A DNA stretch of 64,000 nt from contig JAXHSW010000008.1 of assembly GCA_034190295.1 (NCBI GenBank), forward strand, positions 24,523-88,522. Direction: 5' to 3'. Of the stretch, positions 36,901-45,900 are shown one piece after another. The translations under genes and the position numbers were made by a program. Within the stretch, counting starts at the first letter, position 1. The number at the start of each line of letters is the position of its first letter. Source of the DNA: Okeania sp034190295. GTDB lineage: Bacteria; Cyanobacteriota; Cyanobacteriia; Cyanobacteriales; Microcoleaceae. A model generated the notes under the pieces. That model was not told where the DNA came from. It did not search any database and saw only the letters and a program-made list of their open reading frames with translations.

Positions 36901-38498
36901 AACTCTGGAGTCAGAATGGCACAATATTAGTAACGATGAAAGGACATAAAGGAGCAGTTAATAGTGTGAGTTTTAGTCCTGATGGCAAAACTATTGCTTC
37001 TGGTGGGGTAGATGGAACGATTAAATTATGGAATCTTCAAGGGAAATTATTGAAGTCTATTCAAGCACATCAGGATAAAATTTACAGTGTCAGTTATGGT
37101 AAAGTATTAGCTTCTGCAAGTGAAGATAAAACGGTGAAGTTATGGAATTCTCAAGGGAAACAATTGGCTATTCTCGAAGGTTTTCAAGACAGAGTTTTGA
37201 GTGTGAGTGTGAGTCGGGATGGTAAAACTATTGCTACTGCAAGTTGGGATAGTACTGTGAGAGTATGGAGTATAGATGGTAAAGAAATAGGTACTCTCAG
37301 AGGTCATAAAAGTCCAGTTGTCAGCGTTAATTTTAGTGCTGATGGCAAAACTATTGCTTCTGGAAGTTCTGATGGAACGATTAAACTTTGGACTCATTAT
37401 GGTCGAGAAATAGCAACTCTCAAAGGTCATGGTACCTTGGTTAGTAGTCTCAGTTTGAGTAACGATCGATTAACTCTTGTTTCTGCTAGTGCTGACAATA
37501 CGATTAAACTTTGGAATCTTCAAGAACAAAAACTGCCTACTCTCAAAGGTCATACCAGTTATATTACAGCTATTAGTTTTAGTCCTGATGGAAAAGCGAT
37601 CGCTACTGGGGGTTACGACCGGAATGTGAAAATTTGGAGTCGGGATGGGGAGGAGTTAGCAAGTTTAAAAGGACATAAACGGGGTATTCATAGTTTGAGC
37701 TTTAGTCCGGATAGTCAAACTGTGGCTTCTGCAAGTGCTGATGGAATGGGAATAGTTTGGAATTTGGCTGGTTTGGGTAATGCGACTCTTTTGGGACATA
37801 AGGACCGGGTTTATAGTATTAGCTATAGTCCGGATGGTAAAATGTTGGCAACTGCTAGCTTGGATGGAACGATTAAATTATGGAATATTCGCGGTCAACA
37901 ATTATTGACTATTCCAGGGGGTATTTCTGAACTCAGAAGTGTGACTTTTAGACCCGATGGAAGAGCGATCGCTGCAGTTGGTGTTGGGGGTGAGAGTCAG
38001 GTTGTGTTGAAAATGTGGAGTATAGAGGGTGAGGAACTAGGAAGGGTTGAAAGGTTGTGTAATGTTGCGAAGAGGGTGACTTTTAGTGGAAATGGAAAAA
38101 TTATTGCTGTAGCTTGTTCTGATAATACAGTAAAATTATTAACTCCAGAAGGTCAAGCGATCGCTACTCTCAGAGGTCATCAAGGTCAAGTGAATAGTCT
38201 GAGTTTTACCCCTGATGGCAAAATTATCGCTAGTGGTAGTGATGATGGCACCGTAAAAATTTGGACTCTTGATGGTGAAGAATTGGTGAGTCTAGCAGGT
38301 ATTCGAGAAGGGGTAATGGATGTTAGCTTTAGTCCAGATGGTAAAATTCTCGGTGCAGTTGGTAGAGACCGGGTAGCAATATTGTGGAACTTTGATTTAG
38401 ATAATTTATTGGCGCGGGGTTGTGATGTTGTTCACGACTATTTGCAGAATAGTCCCGATGTTAAAGAGAGCGATCGGCTTCTTTGTGAAGGGAGATAG
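33966..38498 (+). CDS. caspase-like / nSTAND NTPase / WD40 protein with degenerate caspase site
   Basis: 1510 residues. N-terminal caspase-like p20 fold (1-255; RKALVVGINHYPLLKDSSAQ). The His of the usual GHG is Asn101 (FFVGNSLL), and the residue before His154 in DCYHQD, normally catalytic Cys, is Tyr153; Cys152 is present one residue early. I therefore read it as a pseudo-protease. STAND-type NTPase follows: CPYKGLAAFEFNDKDSKYFY, Walker A GASGIGKS (307-314), Walker B MVVDQFEE (Asp492). An 80-residue Pro/basic linker (about 360-440, SSIPEPPPPPTQETKRPRRR) splits the NTPase. One membrane-like helix lies at about 819-838. Fourteen WD40 repeats (905-1485), enough for two seven-bladed propellers, give a ligand- or protein-binding C-terminus. 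Such STAND proteins act as oligomerising sensors in cell death, defence or signalling. Confidence 0.9.
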   Translation: MNRKALVVGINHYPLLKDSSAQPRNLIKPAADAEAIAQLLETYGNFQVQRFPGANIEGSWQVDPHPKTKNCEINALKEAISKLFNPLDNIPETALLFFVGNSLLDEQGGVQEGFLATSDTNPEKGKWGVSLHWLSQLLQKSPVKQQIVWLDCYHQDKKIDLLQTSLSNIESTYNDRCYIFVSQETEVYTTQITSGHSFLTNCLLEALEPENYPTFCVTNYNLIDYINRKLNLSTLHPVFNNSGNEIILTGEKEATENPDLTAGVCPYKGLAAFEFNDKDSKYFYGRTTLINLLLEKVRSRNFLAVVGASGIGKSSLVKAGLLYQLKLGQRLSGSNTWPILIIRPGEHPLKNLAAAFVDYQLQTLLTPTTEATTLEKESLQPYTTTELSLTSQQHPQKKQPQKSSIPEPPPPPTQETKRPRRRSPEKRKSSPATPPKTENSDNENLEQEIKKTDPERIIHLPIEIEELMEQGASGFRQVLQNIQAPRIVMVVDQFEEVFTLCLDKIERKQFFECLMGAIDSNYQNSNTFLLIITMGAEFLGKCFEQEYSGLARQIQSHLVTVTPMTRLELQQAIAEPVKQVGIEIQPELVEQMIVDTESNANLPLLQYTLTELWRQRRTEQFTLNQYINLGGVKGCLEKQAYAIYHSLSARERQVAKQIFLKLVQINEDTVVSCKRVLKTNLITPQQSLAVVSKVLKKLAKARLIITTKFTNYQNNNQTVTVVELAHNTIIHHWSQLNFWIESNREAIKQKPGMEADAQRWLKKNKSDKYLLTGRKLNLAENLLESDADSAFVSVLAKEFLEKSINRKRFQNHFRTRSIIGLILILGWLSGFSFVNWQVAEKDKLNSQLNALSLLAENQFTANQRFDALLTAMKAGTRLGNTSEVSTDVRMRVLIALGKTVYGVSTRRTLAEHTQPVNSISLSKDRKIIASASDDGTIKLWSNSGEELATLQGHQGAVYSVDFSPNSKMLASAGDDGTVKLWSQNGTILVTMKGHKGAVNSVSFSPDGKTIASGGVDGTIKLWNLQGKLLKSIQAHQDKIYSVSYGKVLASASEDKTVKLWNSQGKQLAILEGFQDRVLSVSVSRDGKTIATASWDSTVRVWSIDGKEIGTLRGHKSPVVSVNFSADGKTIASGSSDGTIKLWTHYGREIATLKGHGTLVSSLSLSNDRLTLVSASADNTIKLWNLQEQKLPTLKGHTSYITAISFSPDGKAIATGGYDRNVKIWSRDGEELASLKGHKRGIHSLSFSPDSQTVASASADGMGIVWNLAGLGNATLLGHKDRVYSISYSPDGKMLATASLDGTIKLWNIRGQQLLTIPGGISELRSVTFRPDGRAIAAVGVGGESQVVLKMWSIEGEELGRVERLCNVAKRVTFSGNGKIIAVACSDNTVKLLTPEGQAIATLRGHQGQVNSLSFTPDGKIIASGSDDGTVKIWTLDGEELVSLAGIREGVMDVSFSPDGKILGAVGRDRVAILWNFDLDNLLARGCDVVHDYLQNSPDVKESDRLLCEGR

Positions 38499-38996
38499 TT
38501 ATACCGTTTCACGGAAGTCGTAGGGGCGAATGGCATTCGCCCTTACAAAAGTCAGATTTTACAGGCTCAAATACCGTTTCACGGAAGTCAAAATTCAAAA
38601 GTCAAAGCTATAGTATTAGTGACTGGGAAATTCAAGAGCTTTATCGAAAATGTCGAGATAAATCTTTGAGTTCGACTCAAATAGGAAAGGAAAAAGAAGC
38701 TGTGGAAAAAGTAAGACAAAAGCTAGAGGTTGAATTTATGAACAAGAAAGACCTATACTTTATAGTAGGTCATTTCAGTTATCAGTTATCAGTTATCAGT
38801 TATCAGTTATCAGTTATCAGTTATCAGTACCGACCACTAAAGCCGGAGGCTTGAAATACGCTCACTGAATATTTTTTCATCCCCTTAAAAGGGGAGGCTT
38901 TGAACCTCATTTTTTGGTAATTATTAATTATTAATTATTAATTGTTGAACCTCCTATGATTACTCAATTAAGCTTGTTCTAAATAGAGAAAAAACA
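38499..38996. other. gene-free stretch with an unidentified coding scrap
   Basis: Two copies of ATACCGTTTCACGGAAGTC (38502, 38571). From about 38605 a frame reads YSISDWEIQELYRKCRDKSL then GKEKEAVEKVRQKLEVEFMN and KKDLYFIVGHFS, after which a CAGTTAT heptamer array (38775-38828) takes over. The amphipathic text looks like the end of a real protein, but I do not recognise it. 38877-38947 is a partial family 1 copy followed by GTAA. Confidence 0.45.
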
Positions 38997-39290
38997 ATGA
39001 ATATTTCAGAGACATTTTCAAATAAATATATACTGACATTTGGCTATGGAAATCGTAAAGATTACAGTGAATTTTTAGAATATCTACAAAATTTTGATGT
39101 TAAGTGTGTGATTGATGTAAGGAAAAGTCCCCGTGCTTGGAGTCGTAGGTGGTATGGAGACAAAATAGAAAATCTTTGCCACTCCAAAAATATTCAATAT
39201 ATATCCAAAGTTTCTTTAGGAAATACATCAGGTAAAGCAAACTGGGTTTCACCTACTCCTGAAAAAGTAGATGCAGATTTGTCTGAACCT
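38997..39290 (+). pseudogene. truncated DUF488 family gene
   Basis: ILTFGYGNRKDYSEFLEYLQ, KCVIDVRKSPRAWSRRWYGD and KVSLGNTSGKANWVSP match the N-terminal two-thirds of DUF488 proteins (TxGxxxR, DVRxxPxS-like motif). After about residue 98 the frame runs into the complement of another gene's remnant (AMTISMLFALLPRG), so the C-terminus is lost. An AGAGAAAAAAC stretch precedes the ATG. Confidence 0.7.
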
Positions 39291-39829
39291 GCAATGACGA
39301 TTTCTATGTTATTTGCTTTGTTGCCGAGGGGGAAGTCCTTAAGGTAGTAGCTGAAATACCAAATAATATTGGCAATGAATTTTGCTACGTTTGCCTCCAC
39401 TTCTGAAAATTTAGCAGTTGCCCAGTTGCGTAATATATCGGCAAGGTTATTATCGAGTTTGTCTAGGTTTGCTTGCAAAAGTGGGTAGATAATTTTGGGG
39501 TCGCCGTTGCTCTCGGCGGTTGCTTCGAGTACCTCCATCAGAAAGTTCAAATAGTCTTCCGATGAGTAATTAGTTGAGGGAGAAGATTCTGAGATTTCCA
39601 GCACTTCCACAAACTGACTCCTGAGATGGCGTAAAAAATTAGCAGCGTTTTGAGCATTTTGGTCATCGTTTTCTGCGAGTTGTTGTGCAGAATATTCCAT
39701 TATTTGGAGTAACTGTTCATCTACTAACTCGTGGTTAGCTTTGAGGATTTCAATTGCCTTGTCGGGGTGGGTTAGCAGTTGTTGGATGAGGTTGATGTAT
39801 GCTTCTATGGGTTGTTCGTCTATTGTTAG
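39290..39829 (-). pseudogene. N-terminal remnant of a cyanobacterial TPR-type repeat protein
   Basis: The minus frame from 39829 reads TIDEQPIEAYINLIQQLLTH, AIEILKANHELVDEQLLQIM, LEATAESNGDPKIIYPLLQA, NLADILRNWATAKFSEVEAN and FPLGNKANNIEIVIAG. This is the opening of large TPR or CHAT-type proteins seen repeatedly in filamentous cyanobacteria. No ATG is left at the head (TAA CTA ACA ATA), and the rest of the protein is missing beyond 39290, where it meets the DUF488 remnant. An internal ATG at 39700 could start a 168-residue frame, but that is unlikely to be functional. Confidence 0.6.
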
Positions 39830-39848
39830 TTATTGGTTGGTTGATGGA

Positions 39849-40410
39849 GCTAGACACTGATTGGGCCACGGATATACGGATGATTTCAATTATCAGTTAT
39901 CAGTAGTTTGGGCGATCGCTAATTTCTATCTCAGACTATCCGTACATCTGTGGCCAAAATCTCTGTCTGGCCTGTGGTTGAGGTTTGTGCAGTGGGGGCT
40001 AGACACTGATTTAGCCACGGATATACGGATGATTTCAGTTATCAGTTGTTGGTAGTTTGGGCGATCGCTAATTTCTATCCCAGACTATCCGTGCATCTGT
40101 GGCCAAAATCTATGTCTGGCCTGTGGTTGAGGTTTATGCAGTGGGAGCTAGACGCGGATTTGGTCACGGATATACGGATGATTTCAGTTATCAGTTGTTG
40201 GTAGTTTCGGCGATCGCTAATTTCTATCTCAGACTATCCGTACATCTGTGGCCAAAATCTCTGTCTGGCCTGTGGTTGAGGTTTGTGCAGTGGGAGCTAG
40301 ACGCGGATTTGGTCACGGATATACGGATGATTTCAGTTATCAGTTGTTGGTAGTTTCGGCGATCGCTAATTTCTATCTCAGACTATCCGTACATCTGTGG
40401 CCAAATCTTT
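39849..40410 (+). repeat. 149-bp tandem repeat, about 3.8 copies
   Basis: Units start at 39849, 39998, 40147 and 40296 (GCTAGACACTGAT or GCTAGACGCGGAT), period 149. Each includes CACGGATATACGGATGATTT, CAGTTATCAG, GGCGATCGCTAATTTCTATC, CTATCCGTACATCTGTGGCC and TGTCTGGCCTGTGGTTGAGG. CGGATATACGGAT and ATCCGTACATCTGTGG are partly complementary. Repeated short frames inside are not genes. Confidence 0.9.
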
Positions 40411-40439
40411 GTCTTGCATCTTCTCTCTCAAATTTTTAC

Positions 40440-40532
40440 CGAACAATTAAAGTTTAAAGCCTCTCATGAGCAAGGAGAAAAAAGAAAAAATTTTCCGTAC
40501 CGCGTCAATCCTCTTCTTTTCAAGGAGAGGTA
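40440..40532 (-). repeat. family 1 copy, truncated by family 2
   Basis: TTAC (40436-40439) then CGAACAATTAAAGTTTAAAG ... TTTTCAAGGAGAGG. The arm is missing where the family 2 copy begins. Confidence 0.75.
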
Positions 40533-40662
40533 ATATCATGTTCGGTAGAACAGTTATAATAGGCTCGTAGTTGGGCTTTAGCCCTAATAGTAAGTATTGT
40601 AAGGGCTAAAGCCCAACTACAAACAAAAATTTTATTATAAGTAATTATCCGAACATGATATA
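40533..40662. repeat. family 2 copy, near-identical to 4321-4452
   Basis: ATATCATGTTCGGTAGAACA ... TAATTATCCGAACATGATAT. Inner pair AGTTGGGCTTTAGCCCTAAT and AGGGCTAAAGCCCAACTAC is intact here, while the 4.3-kb copy has lost it on one side. Confidence 0.8.
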
Positions 40663-40743
40663 ATTCTAAATTCTTAATTCTAAATTCTAAATTCTTGAAG
40701 ATTGAGTCATCTGTAAGATGACTTCAGCTATTAACCAAAGATT

Positions 40744-42213
40744 TCAATCCTTGGCGATATTTGGCGAGCCATCTGGAATATCTATGATAAATTCCGTACC
40801 TTTTCCTAACTGAGAAATACACTGCAGTTGTCCTTTATGCTGTTCTGTAATAATTTGATAACCGATCGATAACCCCAGTCCAGTACCTTTACCCACAGGT
40901 TTAGTAGTGAAAAAGGGGTCGAAAATTCGTGGGCAAATATTTTCGCTCATCCCAATTCCATTGTCAGCAATACTAACTCTTACAGTTTCTGAGTCTTTCA
41001 TTTCAGTAGTGATGAAAATTGTAGGATTTTTTCCCAAATTCTCCGAGGTAGTTAAAACATCAATAGCATTATTAAAAATTTCCATAAATACTTGATTCAT
41101 TTGATTAGCATAACAATTTACTGGGGGTAGTTCTCCATAATTTTTAACAACAGTAATCTCTGGATAAGAGCCATTCGCTATCAGGCGATGTTGCAAAATC
41201 AGTAAAGTATTTTCTAATCCTTCATGGATATTGACTGGTTTCATCTGCGCTTCGTCGAGGCGGGAGAAATTGCGTAAACCAAGAACAATTTTACTAATTC
41301 GATCGCATCCTGTTTCCATTGAGTTGAGAAGTTTTTTTAGGTCTTGAGATAAAAAACCTAGGTCTAAATCTTCTAGTTTTTCTTCTATGGCAGCAACGGG
41401 AACAGATGAATTTTCTTGGTAGAGGTCGATAAGTTCGAGTAGGTCGCTGACATATTCGCGAGCATAATCAATATTACCCGAAATAAAAGTAATGGGATTA
41501 TTAATTTCATGGGCAATTCCTGCTATCATTTTGCCCAAGCTCGACATTTTTTCGGTTTGAATCAGTTGCAGTTGAGTTTTCTGCAAAGTTTTCAAAGTTT
41601 GGGTCAATTCTATACTTTTGTCTTCGACGGCAATAACGTTCCGGTAGGCTCGTAAAGCAGAGATAGTGCTAGTAATTAATCGTTGTCTAGTTAGTTCAAC
41701 CTTTGTTCTGTAGTCGTTAATTTCATAGTTGCGAATTACATACTCTTCTGGTGCTTCTCCTGGTTGACCAGTCCGCAAAATAATCTGGATACGTCTATTA
41801 TTTAGTTCTTCGCGAATATAGCGAACCACATTTAAGCCAGCATCATTGGTTTCCATCACTACATCAAGCAAAATGAAGGCAAGATCGGGATTTTCTAAAA
41901 TTAACTGTTTTGCCTCCGGACCAGAAAATGCCTCCAGCAGTAAGATAGGTTTACCATCAAAAACGAAATTTTTCAAGGCTAATCTAGTGGCTTGATGAAC
42001 GGCTAAGTCATCATCGACAACCATTATTTTCCAAGGGTCTATCTCTAGAGATGGGCGATCGTCTTCTTCCACTAAAGGAATAATCTCATCGTCCTCTAGA
42101 AGAATTAGTTCATCATCTTCTACAAGCAAGAGTTGTTCATCATCTTCAGCAACAGGAAGAATCTTTTTATTATTCTGCTTTTTATAGTCGTGGGTTATCA
42201 TATTTTTTTGCAC
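40744..42213 (-). CDS. receiver-histidine kinase (REC-HisKA-HATPase)
   Basis: 489 residues, soluble. Unusual acidic N-terminus (about 18-55, DDEQLLLVEDDELILLEDDE), then a receiver (about 58-195; KIMVVDDDLAVHQATRLALK, phosphoacceptor in FILLDVVMETNDAGL, ILRTGQPG). Next comes a coiled coil, then HisKA with IAHEINNPITFI, and HATPase_c with NNAIDVL, DNGIGM and GKGTGLGLSIGYQI. The receiver-first layout means another kinase or phosphotransfer protein could tune it. No membrane segment or sensory domain. No adjacent partner; repeats on both sides. Confidence 0.88.
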   Translation of the reverse strand: MQKNMITHDYKKQNNKKILPVAEDDEQLLLVEDDELILLEDDEIIPLVEEDDRPSLEIDPWKIMVVDDDLAVHQATRLALKNFVFDGKPILLLEAFSGPEAKQLILENPDLAFILLDVVMETNDAGLNVVRYIREELNNRRIQIILRTGQPGEAPEEYVIRNYEINDYRTKVELTRQRLITSTISALRAYRNVIAVEDKSIELTQTLKTLQKTQLQLIQTEKMSSLGKMIAGIAHEINNPITFISGNIDYAREYVSDLLELIDLYQENSSVPVAAIEEKLEDLDLGFLSQDLKKLLNSMETGCDRISKIVLGLRNFSRLDEAQMKPVNIHEGLENTLLILQHRLIANGSYPEITVVKNYGELPPVNCYANQMNQVFMEIFNNAIDVLTTSENLGKNPTIFITTEMKDSETVRVSIADNGIGMSENICPRIFDPFFTTKPVGKGTGLGLSIGYQIITEQHKGQLQCISQLGKGTEFIIDIPDGSPNIAKD

Positions 42214-42978
42214 CCCAATTTACAATCGCTTATTATATAGAATTCGGTTATAGAACCCATTTGGTATCTTCATAAATATGCCCGTTAGCTAGGAGTCAGG
42301 AGACAGCTATACTGGAGACAACCCACCCCTAACCCCTCCCTGGAGGGGAAACCCACCCCTAACCCCTCCCTGGAGGGGAAACCCACCCCTAACCCCTCCC
42401 TGGAGGGGAAACCCACCCCTAACCCCTCCCTGGAGGGGAAGAGGGAAGATGTGGGGAGAAATAATACAACAAATTCAACACTCCTTCAACTGAATTTTCC
42501 TCAAAATTGATGCGCGAAAAGACTTGACTACCATAATTATATAGATATCATAAGAGTTCTATACAGTATATATTTCAGGACTTACGCAGAGGTACCACAT
42601 TTAGTGAGTAGGAATGCAATTTACCCCTACAGGTGGCGTATAATTTCGTCTGCGTGCGTAAGTCCTGTATTTATAAATCTATCCGCACTTCAATATTAAA
42701 TCGGACCATATCCCTATCTATAAATAGACATCTCCTCCAAAAGAGGCAACAGCTCCGGAAGGGAGAAATAATTGATAATTTATGGATAATAATTGATTTT
42801 ATTTTTGATTTTTACCAATGGATAATGGATAATTGATAATTAATCGAATCTAAGTTTAAAGCCTCTCATAAGCAAGGAGAAAAAAGTGCTAGAAAATTTC
42901 CTTATATTCAATTCCGTAAAGGTTTTAACCTTCTTGTAATTATTCATTATCCATTATCAATTAATGAACAGATGTCTA
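42214..42978. repeat. repeat-filled spacer: 30-bp tandem, family 3 and family 1 copies
   Basis: 42321-42440 is a 30-bp unit (ACCCACCCCTAACCCCTCCC, then TGGAGGGGAA) repeated exactly four times; CCCCTCC...GGAGGGG forms a hairpin in each. 42575-42668 is a family 3 copy with clean inverted ends TCAGGACTTACGCA and TGCGTAAGTCCTG. 42845-42968 is an inverted family 1 copy. No gene. Confidence 0.85.
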
Positions 42979-45900
42979 TTAATTAACAGACAGAGGAATA
43001 GTTATGACAAATCTTGTGCCTAAACCAATCTGACTATCAACTTCTATTGTACCTTGCAACTTTTGTGTTACTAAATTATAGACAATATGTAATCCCAATC
43101 CTGTACCTCCCTTACTCCTTGCGGTGGTGAAAAACGGCTCAAAAATTTTACCTAAATTTTCCTCCTCAATTCCACAACCATCATCACTATATTCAATCTT
43201 TATTTTATCCCTTTCTTGGCAAACCTCCAAGAGTAATTTCCCGGTTTCTCCCGCAGGATACCCATGAGTTAGGGAGTTGGTAACTAAATTGGTCACAACT
43301 TGAGCCAAGGCACCTGGATAACTATTAATTTTAATGGTTTCATCCCCTTCTACAGTGAGGGTATGAGATGTTGTAAATTGGGGAGCTAAACTTAAAGCAA
43401 TTTCTTTGAGATATTTTTTCAGCTTAAAGTGTCGGTGTTCTAGGTTGCTTTGGTCAGTAGCTATTTGTTTAAAGCTTTGAATTAATTCTCCAGCTCGACC
43501 CAAGTTACTCAACATCAGTTGGCTGCTTTCTCCAGCTAACTCTAGATAATTGTTAAGTAGAGAGCGTTTTAGTTGTCCTTGAGTTATAGCTTTGGTAAAG
43601 TTTTGGGTTTCGTCCGCTAGAGTAGAAGCAACAGTAATACTCGTGCCAATTGGGGTATTGATTTCGTGGGCAACTCCAGCAACTAATCCCCCCAAAGCAG
43701 CCATTTTTTCTGACTCCACAAGTTGTTTTTGAGTGGCTTTGAGGTCTTCGAGAGCTTGAGATAGTTCGGCAGTGCGCTGTTGAACTTTTTGTTCGAGGGT
43801 GTTGTAGAGTTGAGCGTTTTCGATGGAGATAGCAGCTTGAGAACTCAGGAGCTTGATAATTTCAATGTGGTTTGGGGTAAATGCTTCTACGGTAAAATTG
43901 TTTTCCAGATATATCAGGCCAATTAATTTACCTTGGTTGATGATGGGAGTGCAGATGAGACTTTTGGGTGAGTTTTGAATCAAATAAGTATCTCCAGAGA
44001 GAGTGGTATTTTGACTAATATCGTTGATTAGGAGAATTTTTTTGGTATTTTTGACCGTATTAATAATACTTAGGGGAAGAGTTTCGGCATCATCAAGAGG
44101 CATGGGTGATAGTTGACAACTGTTCTTCTCACATTGGGTAATAATTTCCCAAGTGCCAGTATTGTTTAAAATTAATGTACCTTTGTCAGCTCCAGCATTT
44201 TCGAGGACAATGTTCATTAGTTTAGATATCAACGCATTGAATTCTATTTCCTGGGAGATGGCTTGAGATACTTTAATAATTGAGACGAGATCGAGGATAT
44301 AAGCAGAGGAAGAAGAACTCCCAGCGTCAAGACTTTGGATAGAGTTGAGGGTTTGGTCGAAATTGAGGGGAGGTTGAGTTTCTTGAATAATCAGGGCAAG
44401 TAGTTGAGGATATTTTTGTTCTAGTTGGTCTGTCTTAGCTTTAGCTCCCCAACGAGCGTAACAGTAGTATGCTTCCTGCATATAGATAGCAGCAATTTTT
44501 TCTTTCCCCCAGTCGAGGTAAAATTTGGCTACGAGTTCGTTCCCTAATGCTTCTTCTTGGAGATATTCGTTTTCTTGAGCTAGGGCAATGGCGCGATCGT
44601 ACAATTCTATTGCTTCTAACATTTTTCCCGCAATTCGAGCCATTTCTGCTTCCACTAAACAACACAAATGCAGGAAATTTTCCGGACAATTCTTAGCCCA
44701 AATGGCAAGTTGTTTTTGATAGGTAGAGATTTTTTCCCCATATTCTAATTTTTGACTATCTGTTGCATTGGGATAGAGTGATGTCATCAGCAGCGCATAA
44801 ATAAATAAATGATGGGCATAAGGAAGTAGTCCTTGAGGTGCAACGTTAATAATTTCTGCATCAGCTTCCTGGCAACACTCTAGCGCCTCCGATCGTCTGT
44901 CAAAAAAGAAGAGAAGTTGAGTTTTCAATATCTTATAAATACAAATGACTTGCCAGTTTTTATGCTCGCGACATTTTTGTAAATATTCAGATTCGACTAT
45001 ATTAGTTTTTCTTCCCATCAATTCCGAAAATAGCATTCCACCGCCAATGAAAAGATCGATCGCCCATTGATTTTTATATTTTTGAGTGAAAGTTAATGAC
45101 TCTATCACTTCTTTCTGTAGTTTTTCTAGGGGAATACTTTGATAGAAACGGCAATACATATTATGACCAAAAGCATAAGCTGCATATTGCAAATTACTAG
45201 ATTCTAAACCGACTCTATAAGATGAAAGATAATCTTCTGTTGCTACTTTTAGAGGATGAGACCAATGTCTGAGGGAACTACCAATCATCAAATAAGCAAC
45301 ACTCTCAGCAGATTTATTATTAAAGGTTTTAGTTAATTCGATAGTAGCATCGAGCAACTTATCCGTATTTTGATAATTATTCAGAGCATATCCTCGCAAA
45401 CCGCCAAAAGCAGGATAGATATATCCAACTTCTGGTGTATTTCCGTATTTCAAGCACAGGTTAACTGCTTTGGCGCAAATGACAGACCATAATCTTTGAT
45501 GAGAACGATAAGTTGGCGGTCCGAGGGTAATTAACAGTTTGATTGCCATTTTTTGTTCTGGTTCGGTCATCAAAGGCAATTCAGTCAGGGAAGCAAAAGG
45601 TAGATTTTTAAAAGTTTCCGTAGCGATCGCTAGTTCTGCATCTCTTACTTGTTCAAAATTTTCTTCGGGAAGGTCAACATCAACTAATGCCAGACCCCTG
45701 CGACCTGCTTGAATAGCTTCTGGATACTTCGCTTGCAGAGTATACTGAATAATTGACATATTATATACTTCTGCTTTTTCCATCGGAGTCAAAGCATTTT
45801 TCAATATGAGTTCGATCCACATTTCAGCAGCTTCAATGTTGCCATTCAAATACTCCACTTCTGCTCTTTCTTTATATAGAGAAAAGCTGAGTTCATAATG

